From Alloascoidea africana (Eukaryota > Ascomycota > Alloascoideomycetes > Alloascoideales > Alloascoideaceae), in assembly GCA_030581615.1 (NCBI GenBank), contig JAKTTT010000015.1:310001-374000 (forward strand): a stretch of 64,000 nt of DNA. Direction: 5' to 3'. The translations under genes were made by a program, and so were the position numbers. The first letter of the stretch is position 1. The number at the start of each line of letters is the position of its first letter. Positions 54,231 through 64,000 of this stretch are shown piece after piece. The notes beneath the pieces were generated by a model. It was not told the DNA's origin, searched no databases, and saw only the letters and a program-made list of their open reading frames with translations.

Positions 54231-57200
54231 ATGTCCCCAGACCTCGTCCACGGCCTCGGCCACGGCCACGGCCACCACCGGTCGGCGTCGGCCACGAGCA
54301 TCACGTCGCCGGGCAAGGACTCCCTCAGAGAGCTGGACGCAGACTCGTCGGGCCCCAAAATTTGCAAGAGGTGCCAACTCGTACGTGCTCCTATTTTTGG
54401 ATCTCCTTCTATTTGTGTCTGCTAACCCATCCCTTCGTACCTCTCTTTCTTTCTGGGAGAGGGGGCTTTATGGATTTGATTAGACCCTGGAAGGCCCTGC
54501 TTATGAACTAGGTAAGCTTCCAGCTTCGTGATGGCGGGACAGTGGGCCAGTGGGCCAGTGGGACCATACACTAACACACTCCACGCCCGATAACAATAAT
54601 AGGAGGCTACAGATGGCACATGGAGTGCTTCTTCTGCTACAGATGCAGCAAGCCATTGGATTGCAATTCCTCATTTCTCGTCCTTGGCGACGGCTCTTTA
54701 ATGTGCGATGCGTGTTCTTATAGATGCCAGGTGTGTCACAAGAAAATTGACGAGCTTGCGATACTGACCGGCGAGAACAAGGCTTTTTGCACGGATTGTT
54801 TTAAATGCCAGAACTGCCACCAGAGAATCGAGGATCTGAGATACGTACGCACCTCAAAGGGATTGATATGTTTAGAATGCCACGACAAGATTCTGGTGAA
54901 AAAGCGGCGACACCAAGAACGGAAAGCGAGGGAACGAGATCGAGAGCGAGATCGCAAGGAGAAGGAGAAGGAGAAGGAGAAAGAGCCCACGCCGGGACCA
55001 AACACCAGCGACGACGACAAAGACAAAGAAAAAGACAAAGAAAAAGACCTGTCGCTGCTCTCGCGATCTCGATCTCGATCCAGGTCCAAATTCTCCTCGC
55101 TCCGGCGTCGCATGTCGACAAAACGTCGAGGTCCCGAGAGCACTCCTCCGCTGGGACAGGCTCAAGCTCAAGCTCAAGCTCAAGCTCAGACTCAGACTCA
55201 GACTCAGACTCAGGCTTCTCGACCGGACCTGTCCCAGACCCTCGATCCCAAGACGGCTTCTTCCAAGCAGACAGCAAGCGACAAGGTCGGTCTCGGTCTG
55301 GGGCTGGGTGCCGGCCTCGACGGGCTGTCGCTCCAAGACGCTCTGGAAGAGAGCCCCTTCACCGTGGACTTCAGCACCTCTCTTCCCTCGGGCCCGCCCA
55401 GTTCTTCGCCTGCCACCGCCGAACGCGACGGCTCTACGGACCCTACGGACCCAGCTCCAACAGACCCTACGGAACCCAGGCCCGCCAGCCACAGACCGCG
55501 GCCGCTCGATCTCTCGCCGCTGCGCTCGTTCAACATGTCGCAAACGCAAGATGAGCCCTCCTCGACTTTAGCCTCCACGCTAGGCTTTGCGTCCATCCGA
55601 CACTCTTCTCCTTCTCCCCAGCCCCAAGGTACGACGAAGCCCACTCTCCGGGCTCCAGGGTCCCAAAGCCCAATGGCCGCTCTGAACCGGAAGGCAAAAG
55701 TCATCCAGTACGACGACCAGAACTCGCAAATCGCCGACACGCCGGATTTCCTCCGCTCCACGGGCGAAGCAAACCTAAAAGTCCACCACCACCTGCTATC
55801 GACGACTCCTGATCCCTCGAATAGCAACTCTACTAGCGCCGATCGGATGCAATCGACGATATCTCGCGAGAAGACGGAAATAAACAGCACCAGCAGAAAG
55901 GACCATGCCCAATGGCATCAGAGTCCCGGATATCGATCCGATGAAGTGAATCGGCCCCCTCTCATAAGCTCGACTCCAGACCACCAACAGCATCGGGAAG
56001 ACGACGTTTTCCTCCAGCGAACACTAAACAGCTCGACAAAGTTGATGATGAGCACTGGAATGCCCCATCGTCGTTCAACCTCCCAGTCTTCTCCCGTGTT
56101 CACGAATTCTCCTACCATTGGAGGTACGAAACAAGGACACCACTACTCCCATTCCCACAGTGAGGTGGAAATGGACCCTCACTCTCACGGTAACTCCACC
56201 ACCAGGACTGCCAGAACCAGATACGACGGGAGTGAAAATCAAGAGACAGCAACAGCAACAACAATGTCGGTGGGCTTGACTCCAAGAACCCCCAAACAAG
56301 TCAGTTTTATGACAAATTCAAATTCAAATTCAAATTTAAATTCAGGATCAATTTCAATTTCGTCTCCACATTCCTCTTCCCACAGACGAAATTTGAGTGG
56401 GAGTTTAGGGTCTATTGGCGAATTGTATCATAGAATTCGAAGTGGCTCGACAAATGGCAAAGAAACGTCGACGTCGACGACGACGACCACGACGCCTACT
56501 TTCCAGACTCCACCAACAACCCCTGGCGGGATGGTTGGAACTGCAAGTACAAATGGACTAGGACTCACAATGAATAATAATCGCAATCACAATGGTAACA
56601 ACAACAATAACAGTAGCAGTGGTGGTAAAGGACATGCGAGAATTCTCTCTAGCGAGTCAATCAGTAATCCCATTCTTCAAAGTAGTAGCATTCCTGTTTT
56701 ACCTGCCCAAATCGACTCATCTCAACAACAAATTGGAGGTGCTTTTCCTTCTTCCCAAAGTGTCAATTCTCGAGATGCGCAATTGAAAGGTTACAAGGCT
56801 TCTCCAATTTCAGGTTCTATTTCTTCTTCTCTGAAGGACTCAACAGAACACTTTCCTATCGGATCCATATTAAGTGGTGGTTCTTCAAATCGGTCAATTA
56901 CTGCTGCCTCTGCACGTACCTCAACATCGTCATCTTCTCCACCACCACTCTACAATGATGCACAAACCAGTACCGACACTCTACTGCAGGCTTCGTCTGA
57001 TGATACCAAAGATTTGCACCAGACTTTTGATGAATTGTTATCCGAAGTAGAAGCGTTGAGATTGGAGAAGGCGAATCTACAACTGGAAATTCGAGCATTG
57101 AAAGGGGAAAGAGAACTTTTGGATGAAATCAAGGAGAAAAAGAAAGATGGAAAAAGTGATAAAAATGATAGACAAGTGGAAAATCATACCTCTCCCAAAG

Positions 57201-59071
57201 AAAAGAAAAAGAAAAAGAGTTTGGATATTACTACTCCTCCAACTCCAGAGTCTGGGAACGACGCAGTAACGAAGGAGGACGACGACGCCATTCCAGATCA
57301 AACAACAAGTCCAGCCTCGGTCCCTTCATTCAAAAAACCAAGCATCTATGATAAAACTGAAAGTTTTGAAAAATCCCTTCTATTGTCTAAAAAGCCTTTA
57401 TCCCTCTCAACGCATGTCTCTGGTTTGGTCAATCCACTACAAACGATCCCCCAATCGCCGTTCTCGGTTGTTCCAAGTCCCTCATCACTCCATCCTGGAA
57501 AGTCAGAACCACAAAAGGAAGAGGAAGAGGAAGAGGAAGAGGAAGAATCGGTCAAAGAAGCTTTTTCCAATGATGAGGAAGACACCACCAGTAGTAAAAA
57601 TGATAACCTTGTGGTTCCTGCTGAATCTCCTCGATTATCAACTGAATCCGATGTTTCTTTGACCACTTCCTCAAACACCAATAGCGGAAGCAAACTTGAA
57701 TTGAAAGAAGATTTAAACAACAGCCATCTTTTTTCATCCTCATCTCCTTCTGTTGATCATAGTATTCTAACTGAAAGATCGAAAATAAACACAGCAGCAG
57801 ATCATAATAATACCACTGCACCAATACCCATTGAAATGACCCCAACTGTAACAATTCTTGATAATTCCCAGAATCAGAATACACCATCCCAACAACAATC
57901 GAGTAGACATAATTTTTGGAGACGTCGTGGAGCAAATGTGGTTAAAGGGCTTAATAAAGTGTTTGCAAATGAATCATCATCATCATCACCTTCTGTACAT
58001 CATCGTCCATATCACAATGTTTTGGGAATTCCAAACAGTTTTACAACCTCAAATTTGAAAAAATATAGTGCTGATGATTTATCATTGTCCAATCATGGTC
58101 GAAACTCAAAGTCTCGACCACAATCATCACTTTTAACCGTTTCTTCTTCTTTGAATACTATTGAATCCCTGACCACTTCTTCAAATGTGGGAAAAGGAAG
58201 ACCGAAACTTGGAGGTTCCGCACTTGCCATTTCGAATGATGGAATCAACAGACAACAATTACATCCTGTAAACAGTGATTCGCAGAGCGCTGGTGGCGGT
58301 GGTGGGAATGATTATCTCATGAATGGGAAATCCACAATTCAGAAACGTTCTTTCTCATTAGCCGATCCGATTAAAGCATCTTCCCCCAATTCAATATTTG
58401 GATCGAACCTTGTAGAAAGGTGCAAATTTGAAGAAGGATCGAAAGAAAATAATGGTGGACAACAACATGTTTTTGTTCCATTTTTGGTCCGCAAATGTGT
58501 TGAATGCGTCGAGTTACAAGGTCTTGATGAAGAAGGCATTTATAGGAAAAGTGGGAGTAAATCTCAAGTGGAACAAGTTGAAAAAGCTTTTGCAAGTGTG
58601 AAATTTCAACAAGGTAAAGAACCCGATTCTAAAGAATTGGATTCTTTGATTATGAACGATAACAAGGTTGAAATCCATGCAATCACGAGCGTTTTGAAAA
58701 AATATTTGAGAAATTTACCAGAACCTTTAATTACCAGTGAAACCTATAACGATTTCATCACTGCCTGTATACCAATTTCTCCTGCCTCTTCTAATGTTGA
58801 TGATGATTTGGCTTTTGAAAATTTTTCAACGATTTTGTCCAAGCTTCCTAAACCACATTATGAAACCCTTTTTTTCTTAATAAAACACCTTTCGAAAGTC
58901 GAATCCCATTCTTCAACAAATCTTATGAATTCAAGAAATTTGGCAGTTGTATTTGCACCTGCTTTGGCAAGATATGATGGCGAGGATGCAAATCAAAGAG
59001 AGGTGGCGGATATGAAGAGTAAAAATGAATCTGTCAAGTTTATGGTTGAAAATTCAACACAAATATTTTAG
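54231..59071 (+). CDS. RGA1: LIM-domain Rho GTPase-activating protein (RGA1/RGA2 family), two introns
   Basis: Exons 54231-54380, 54484-54511 and 54603-59071 give 1548 residues. The 28-nt second exon (TLEGPAYELG) is needed to complete the first LIM domain: ICKRCQL, then YRWHMECFFCYRC and CDAC. LIM2 follows (CQVCHKKI ... FCTDCFKCQNC, to about residue 157). Introns are GTACGT...GCTAAC...TAG and GTAAGC...ACTAAC...TAG. The long middle is Ser/Thr/Gln/Asn-rich, with AQAQAQAQ-TQTQTQTQ, a coiled coil near 862-906 and an acidic run EEEEEEEEE. The RhoGAP domain at ~1345-1548 has the arginine finger in EEGIYRKSGS and LKKYLRNLPEPL. Rga proteins act on Cdc42 in polarity and septin assembly (known). RGA1 and RGA2 cannot be told apart. 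An in-frame ATG at 54102 would add 43 residues. Confidence 0.93.
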
Positions 59072-61681
59072 ATGAATTTTCAATATCTATTATATATATG
59101 TGATAATAGTTTTTCCCTTAATAATCATTATGGCCTCCATCATCAATAGAGCACCTTCTTTTTTTTTTGTTTTTTGTTGGTGGATTTTTTTTTTTTTTTT
59201 TGTGGTATGAAATTTTTATCTTTTGGTTTGTAAAATGAATAGGAATGTGATTGGTATGTGTGCTCTTTTTTTATTTTTTTTATTATTATTTTTATATTCA
59301 AAGTTTTAAAACAAGACTTTTAAGTAAAATTTGACAAGTCCAGTGACTATACTTTTAGATTTGATCAATATATACACATCTATCATGATACATACTCCAT
59401 AATCATTTTTCTATGTTTTTCAAAGATTCTCAAAATAGATAATAAAAGATTTGAGCACAGCAATTACAAAAACCATGTTCCATTCTTTTGGTTTTCTAGA
59501 CAAGTTTATCAGATCGTATCAACAATATATCATTCATGAAACGCAAATTTTTTTTTCCTACAGATTTCCCAACTTATTTTGATCCTATTTGAGTATAATA
59601 TTCTTTTCCAGTCTTCTAAAGTCCGGTCTTATCTTCTATTTCAACATTTAAACTACTACAACAGTTCAGATTGAATACTACATAATCTTACAGTAATGGC
59701 GTCTTTTTTTTTTGAAAAGAATTTCTTTTATTTGGAATAGCCTGACTAGGAATGAAATGCCAAGCTGCCATTGCCATTGCCATTGTCACTGCCACTTCAA
59801 GTATTTGTTCACGTTTATAATACTTTTACTGGATTATGTTATGGGAAATAAAACATTAAAGCTTAGAAACGAATATTATATCTGATTTTTGAATCATATG
59901 ATTATGGGTAAGCTTGGACCGGCTCGGTTTAAAGTCAGTACACTACAACAACAACAACAGAAGTAAGACTGTTAGAGGATGGGTTAACCTCATCAATTCA
60001 AAATCTTCTGGAAAAAAAATCAACGCACTCATGTTTCAATTGGAATTGTTGTTTAAATCTACCTACAACACTTGATTTGGATAGTAGCATCTATGTCAGA
60101 AAAAGAAAATAGAACAATGAGAAATAGTGTCAAAAATTGAATCATCTGTCAATTTGCTTGAATACTTCATTCACATCCTAGAGATATAAATCCTGCCAAG
60201 ATCTGGATACATTTTCAACAACAACAAAACCTACTTTTTCCTTTTGGTATTGTCTTTATTATCTATGACGGGGCTATAATGTAGTGCTTTTTTTTTTAGT
60301 GGTTCGTTTCTAGAAGCTTTAAGAAATTGATGCACAATTTGTTTTCTTTCTTCGAGAAAAATAAACTTGATATTCTTGACAGTTTATCTATTCCTAGAAC
60401 GTCCCAAAAATAGATTTACTGATTTTGACATTTATACAAATAATCAAAAAGATAATGTAATTGTTGAGAGAAAGAATATACTGTTTATTATACTTTGCAA
60501 ATAGATCAAAATAATCGAGCAAGGGATATATTAGTAGGACCCTAAACTCAGTTTTTAAAACCGAGAAATTTTTTTCTCAAGAGTTCGGAGCACCATACTT
60601 CTCGAATGAAAATCCCTATTAAGAATACAACAAATAGTGGCCATAGTTTTCACAAACACTGGAACAATGTATATAGTACTTTAAGAGCTAGATAAGCATC
60701 TACAAGAACAGTTAGCTCAAAAACTGCAAGCTAAGCGATCGAGCCTTTTCCAAAATCATGAGATTCGATAGCAGTCAAAACTGTATTTGGGCTTGTCCTC
60801 TAGGAGTTTTTTTTTTTCTAGACCCAACAATGATGTTCAATCTTTCATGTAAGTTCGTATCAGCCGAAATAGCTTCACACCTATTAAAAGCAGGGTAAGC
60901 TACACTATCCTGCTTGAAGAATGGGATTTCCATGTTGCAGAACGAAATGTTACACTCCAAAAGCTATACAACTCGTACACATGACGACTCATTCACAGAC
61001 CGCCTTATTCTCTGTACATTTGCTGTGCTGCATCTGATCTCAACTACTCATGATTATTGCATACCGTCTCTAACAGGGTAATATCCGAATGTTTCCAGAG
61101 GAAGGGGTAAAGGAGAGGTTTTAAGAAAGTGGCTGATTAGTTTGACAACAATCTGAAATCAAGAAAACTCCTTGGAAATTGAGTGTATAGCAGAAACATG
61201 TTTTGCCACTTTTGCCATACCCAGAGGGCAGAAATAGATCAATTCTTTTTATCAGGGCGTTTTATAATACCATAATACGGCTTTCCCTTTCGTTTCTATT
61301 TTGGCTTTCTCTTTTCTTTTCTTTGTTTGAAAGAGAAACAAATGTCATCGTATACTCCAGGGCCCAAAACTCGAAATGAAAAAGCTGAGACGGTTTGCTA
61401 TCAACGACGGACTTTTACTTGTTACAGAAGCAAGGGATTCAATTAAATCAAATGTTTGGTTTCACCTTTTACAGATCCATTTTGGTTCACATTCTATAAG
61501 TATCTCGCCAATTCTTCTCGACAAGAACTTTTTCCTCTTTCCATTCAACCTCGAAGGTCATAACTTTTTGGTCTGGAACTAAATCGTTCATTTCTTCAAA
61601 CCACACTCTTTGGGTCAACTCCAGTCTTTCATTGTCTCATAGTAACTTGAAGTTATTATATCACATTCGTTAAACTGAAGA
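59072..61681. other. 2.6-kb AT-rich spacer before the adhesin gene
   Basis: Poly-T runs at 59160-59275, mostly non-coding. From about 60,770 to 61,660 short coding-like frames occur on both strands (for example a minus-strand stretch near 61,485-61,640 with EVEWKEEKVLVEKNW), possibly a decayed gene. A TATAATA near 61,263 and the AAACAAATG context at 61,340 could mark the start of a small transcript. Nothing here is firm. Confidence 0.4.
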
Positions 61682-64000
61682 ATGAAGTTTTCAATTTTCG
61701 CGGCACTTGCCTTTGCAAATTATGCCGTTTCGCATTTTCTTCCCCAACTTAACGCAACAACTTCATCATTTCTCGCTGGCGAGAGTGCAACAACTAGCTT
61801 AGATTCAAATGTTGACTTGTCATCTGGTGTTAGTACCACAGTCACAAGCTCTTTGTCTACTGGAACCACAATTTCCACATTTACGACAACATCTCATGGA
61901 TCTCTGATCACCACATCTTCAGAAGTTGAGACCGTCCGAACAGTTATTGTCACAATCACGTCTTGTGCACCAGATGTCACTGACTGTCCAGCATCTTCTA
62001 CTGAACCAGCTACTGTTTCATCCAACCTGCTTGGATCATCCAGCGTTCTTTCTGGATCTCCATCTAGTGGAGCATTTGTTGCATCCAACTCAATTAGCTC
62101 TCTTTCGTCGGGCGTGAGTACCACTGTGACTAGTTCACTTTCCACCGGAACCACAGTTTCCACATTTACGACAACATCTCATGGATCTCTGATCACCACA
62201 TCTTCAGAAGTTGAGACCGTCCGAACAGTTATTGTTACAATCACGTCTTGTGCACCAGATGTTACAGATTGTCCAGCATCTTCTACTGAGCCAGCTACTG
62301 TTACCTCCAACTTACTTGGATCATCCAGCGTTCTTTCTGGTTCACCATCCAGTGGAGCATTTGTTGCATCCAACTCAATTAGCTCTCTTTCGTCGGGTGT
62401 TAGTACCACTGTGACTAGTTCACTTTCCACTGGAACAACAGTTTCGACATTCACGACAACGTCTGCTGGATCTCTGATCACCACATCTTCAGAGGTTGAG
62501 ACCGTCCGAACAGTTATCGTCACAATCACATCCTGTGCACCAGATGTTACTGACTGTCCAGTATCTTCTACTGAACCAGCTACTGTTACCTCCAATTTGC
62601 TTGGATCATCCAGCGTTCTTTCTGGATCTCCATCTAGTGGAGCATTTGTTGCATCCAACTCGATTAGCTCTCTTTCGTCGGGTGTTAGTACCACTGTGAC
62701 TAGTTCACTTTCCACTGGAACAACAGTTTCCACATTTACGACAACGTCTGCTGGATCTTTGATCACCACATCTTCAGAAGTTGAGACCGTCCGAACAGTT
62801 ATTGTCACAATCACGTCTTGTGCACCAGATGTCACCGACTGTCCAGCATCTTCTACTGAACCAGCCACTGTTTCATCCAACCTGCTTGGATCCTCAAGCG
62901 TTCTTTCTGGTTCACCATCCAGCGGAGCTTTTGTTGCATCCAACTCGATTCCTTCTGGTTCTCTTTCTTCGGGAATTTCGACCACAGTTACAAGCTCTTT
63001 GTCTACTGGAACCACAGTTTCGACATTCACGACAACATCTCATGGATCTTTGATCACTACATCTTCAGAGGTTGAGACCGTCCGAACAGTTATCGTCACA
63101 ATCACATCCTGTGCACCAGATGTTACTGACTGTCCAGTATCTTCTACTGAACCAGCTACTGTTACCTCCAATTTGCTTGGATCATCCAGCGTTCTTTCTG
63201 GATCTCCATCTAGTGGAGCATTTGTTGCATCCAACTCAATTTCCTCATCTAGTCCATCGAATTCTGTTGGTCTGTCTTCCAGTGTTTACAATGCTACAAT
63301 CCCAGCTTCGTCTGCATCCAGCGCTTTGTCTGGTTCACCATCCAGCGGAGCTTTTGTTGCATCCAACTCGGTTTCTTCCCTATCATCTGGTGTTAGTACC
63401 ACTGTGACTAGTTCACTTTCCACCGGAACCACAGTTTCCACATTTACGACAACGTCTGCTGGATCTTTGATCACCACATCTTCAGAAGTTGAGACCGTCC
63501 GAACAGTTATTGTCACAATCACGTCTTGTGCACCAGATGTCACTGACTGTCCAGCATCTTCTACTGAACCAGCTACTGTTTCATCCAACCTGCTTGGATC
63601 ATCCAGCGTTCTTTCTGGATCTCCATCCAGTGGAGCATTTGTTGCATCCAACTCAATTAGCTCTCTTTCGTCGGGCGTTAGTACCACTGTGACTAGTTCA
63701 CTTTCCACTGGAACAACAGTTTCCACATTTACGACAACGTCTGCTGGATCTTTGATCACCACATCTTCAGAAGTTGAGACCGTCCGAACAGTTATTGTCA
63801 CAATCACGTCTTGTGCACCAGATGTCACTGACTGTCCAGCATCTTCTACTGAACCAGCCACTGTTACCTCCAACTTACTTGGATCATCCAGTGTTCTCTC
63901 TGGTTCACCATCCAGCGGAGCATTTGTTGCATCCAACTCGGTTCCTTCTGGTTCTTCTCTTTCATCTGGTGTTAGCACCACAGTCACAAGCTCTTTGTCT
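61682..64000 (+). CDS. Cell-wall adhesin-like protein with tandem Ser/Thr repeats, 3' end cut by window edge
   Basis: 773 residues are visible and the frame is open to the edge. Signal peptide about 1-17 (MKFSIFAALAFANYAVS). A short non-repeat stretch with one sequon (NATTSS) is followed by repeats of about 95 residues: VSTTVTSSLSTGTTVST, EVETVRTVIVTITSC, APDVTDCP, then a Ser-rich linker ending GAFVASNS. Each unit has one Cys pair. The composition (Ser, Thr, Val) and the TITSC...DCP motif are those of yeast GPI-anchored flocculins and adhesins; heavy O-mannosylation is expected. No N-terminal ligand-binding domain is seen before the repeats, so this may be a wall structural protein rather than a lectin-type flocculin. 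The C-terminus and GPI signal are outside the window. Confidence 0.88.
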   Translation, partial: MKFSIFAALAFANYAVSHFLPQLNATTSSFLAGESATTSLDSNVDLSSGVSTTVTSSLSTGTTISTFTTTSHGSLITTSSEVETVRTVIVTITSCAPDVTDCPASSTEPATVSSNLLGSSSVLSGSPSSGAFVASNSISSLSSGVSTTVTSSLSTGTTVSTFTTTSHGSLITTSSEVETVRTVIVTITSCAPDVTDCPASSTEPATVTSNLLGSSSVLSGSPSSGAFVASNSISSLSSGVSTTVTSSLSTGTTVSTFTTTSAGSLITTSSEVETVRTVIVTITSCAPDVTDCPVSSTEPATVTSNLLGSSSVLSGSPSSGAFVASNSISSLSSGVSTTVTSSLSTGTTVSTFTTTSAGSLITTSSEVETVRTVIVTITSCAPDVTDCPASSTEPATVSSNLLGSSSVLSGSPSSGAFVASNSIPSGSLSSGISTTVTSSLSTGTTVSTFTTTSHGSLITTSSEVETVRTVIVTITSCAPDVTDCPVSSTEPATVTSNLLGSSSVLSGSPSSGAFVASNSISSSSPSNSVGLSSSVYNATIPASSASSALSGSPSSGAFVASNSVSSLSSGVSTTVTSSLSTGTTVSTFTTTSAGSLITTSSEVETVRTVIVTITSCAPDVTDCPASSTEPATVSSNLLGSSSVLSGSPSSGAFVASNSISSLSSGVSTTVTSSLSTGTTVSTFTTTSAGSLITTSSEVETVRTVIVTITSCAPDVTDCPASSTEPATVTSNLLGSSSVLSGSPSSGAFVASNSVPSGSSLSSGVSTTVTSSLS
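61820..64000 (+). repeat. 285-bp tandem repeats in the adhesin gene
   Basis: The GG-T/C-GTTAGTACC-type anchor occurs at 61826, 62111, 62396, 62681, 62972, 63389, 63674 and 63968. Spacings are 285, 285, 285, 291, 417, 285 and 294 bp, all multiples of three. The 417-bp unit carries an extra ~43-residue segment (SVYNATIPASSASS). Neighbouring units differ at few, mostly silent positions, pointing to recent expansion or gene conversion. Confidence 0.95.

Noticed and set aside
61376-61582. 68-residue ATG-initiated frame upstream of the adhesin
   Set aside because: Phe/Ser/Leu/Ile-rich composition of an antisense shadow, no family match, and an overlapping minus-strand frame looks more protein-like.
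1-64000. CRISPR arrays, rRNA, spliceosomal RNA, LTR-flanked or terminal-inverted-repeat elements
   Set aside because: No regularly spaced short repeats, no recognisable RNA motif and no paired element ends were seen by eye on either strand.

Overview
The window is nuclear DNA of an ascomycete yeast (Saccharomycotina). It carries fungal Zn2Cys6 regulators, a plasma-membrane H+-ATPase like PMA1, a yapsin, a LIM-RhoGAP like RGA1/RGA2, a type II NADH dehydrogenase and a Ser/Thr-rich cell-wall adhesin. CTG falls on conserved leucines in the H+-ATPase, so the standard code is used and the CUG-Ser and CUG-Ala clades are unlikely. I reconstruct ten introns in seven genes, all near the 5' ends and most with CTAAC-type branch sites. 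That is many for a budding yeast and suggests an early-diverging lineage; I cannot name the genus.

Layout. 1-9.2 kb: five genes on the minus strand (peroxisomal ABC half-transporter cut by the window edge, class I haem peroxidase with a possible peroxisomal signal, Zn2Cys6 regulator, HYM1/Mo25, FMP10-like thioesterase). 9.2-20.1 kb: mixed strands (RING-H2 membrane protein +, branched-chain aminotransferase -, tail-anchored unknown +, LAA2-like -, STT3 -). 20.4-31.8 kb: plus strand (FYVE protein, two Zn2Cys6 regulators, GPI-anchored yapsin). 31.8-38.2 kb: a 6.4-kb stretch without convincing genes, holding diverged repeats. 38.2-59.1 kb: plus strand (PMA1, PUF protein, external NADH dehydrogenase, SUB2, DUF3074 protein, RGA). 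59.1-61.7 kb: AT-rich spacer. From 61.7 kb to the edge: an adhesin of near-identical 285-bp repeats.

Functional links. PMA1, yapsin, adhesin, RGA and HYM1 all concern the cell surface and polarity; STT3 supplies N-glycosylation. The first two genes may share a peroxisomal role. There are no operons, and most neighbours are not functionally linked.

Structure beyond genes. GC content changes sharply inside genes: two GC-rich islands (about 39.6-42.4 kb and 53.2-56.3 kb) sit on PMA1/PUF and DUF3074/RGA junctions with edges inside coding sequence. I found no convincing tRNA, rRNA, snRNA, CRISPR array or intact transposon, and no clearly new system. The best leads are the compositional islands, the PTS1-bearing peroxidase, an aberrant ABC signature loop, micro-exons splitting zinc-binding domains, an interrupted PUF array and the repeat-bearing gene desert.
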